NCBI GenBank assembly: GCA_002704185.1
Contig: PAFP01000043.1
Location: forward strand, 1 to 7,884
Source: Candidatus Pelagibacter sp.
GTDB lineage: Bacteria; Pseudomonadota; Alphaproteobacteria; Pelagibacterales; Pelagibacteraceae
Length of the DNA: 7,884 nt
Direction: 5' to 3'
Shown here: positions 5,700 through 7,884 of the stretch, one piece after another
Layout: every line of letters starts with the position of its first letter
Numbering within the stretch: position 1 is the first letter of the stretch
The notes under the pieces: generated by a model
Databases searched by the model: none
Seen by the model: only the letters and a program-made list of their open reading frames with translations
What the model was told of the DNA's origin: nothing
Made by a program: the position numbers and the translations under genes

Positions 5700-7884
<2,185 letters not shown>

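Overview
The window is about 70% or more A+T, densely packed, and almost every base is coding. Gene content (a RegB/RegA-type redox two-component pair and a proteobacterial-type GyrB) points to an alphaproteobacterium. The base composition, short or overlapping junctions and near absence of Shine-Dalgarno sites inside the operon suggest a streamlined marine lineage, with Pelagibacterales (SAR11) or a similar group as my best guess. That placement is an inference, not a match I could run.

Layout. Bases 1-109 (minus) hold the first 36 codons of a RegA/PrrA/ActR response regulator, cut by the window edge. Bases 110-281 are the only real intergenic stretch, a divergent control region. It contains a perfect FNR-type palindrome (TTGAT-N4-ATCAA), a candidate regA promoter and an all-A/T dyad. 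Bases 282-4407 (plus) form a four-gene polyamine operon: a fold-III PLP ornithine/lysine-type decarboxylase, a bacterial deoxyhypusine-synthase-like aminobutyl transferase, N-carbamoylputrescine amidase (aguB) and agmatine deiminase (aguA). Bases 4412-5692 (minus) hold the sensor kinase regB, which converges on aguA across a 4-base gap. Bases 5700-7884 (minus) hold gyrB without its N-terminal hundred or so residues, 7 bases upstream of regB and probably co-transcribed with it.

How the genes work together. The decarboxylase can supply putrescine (or cadaverine). AguA and AguB turn a guanidino-amine into the free amine through an N-carbamoyl intermediate. The deoxyhypusine-synthase-like enzyme keeps the catalytic lysine of its family but has lost several residues that grip spermidine in the human enzyme, and bacteria have no eIF5A to modify. 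The likely product is homospermidine or a related triamine. A more adventurous reading is that the synthase handles a guanidino substrate that AguA/AguB then trim, which would explain why one operon carries both a direct putrescine route and a guanidine-removing pair. No arginine decarboxylase is visible here.

The most notable points are: the polyamine operon sits, in opposite orientation, between the two halves of one redox two-component system; the FNR-type box lies in the divergent region; the substrate pocket of the DHS-like protein is altered; and long A-tracts (A10, A12) fall where slippage would either fuse the DHS-like protein to AguB or truncate AguA.
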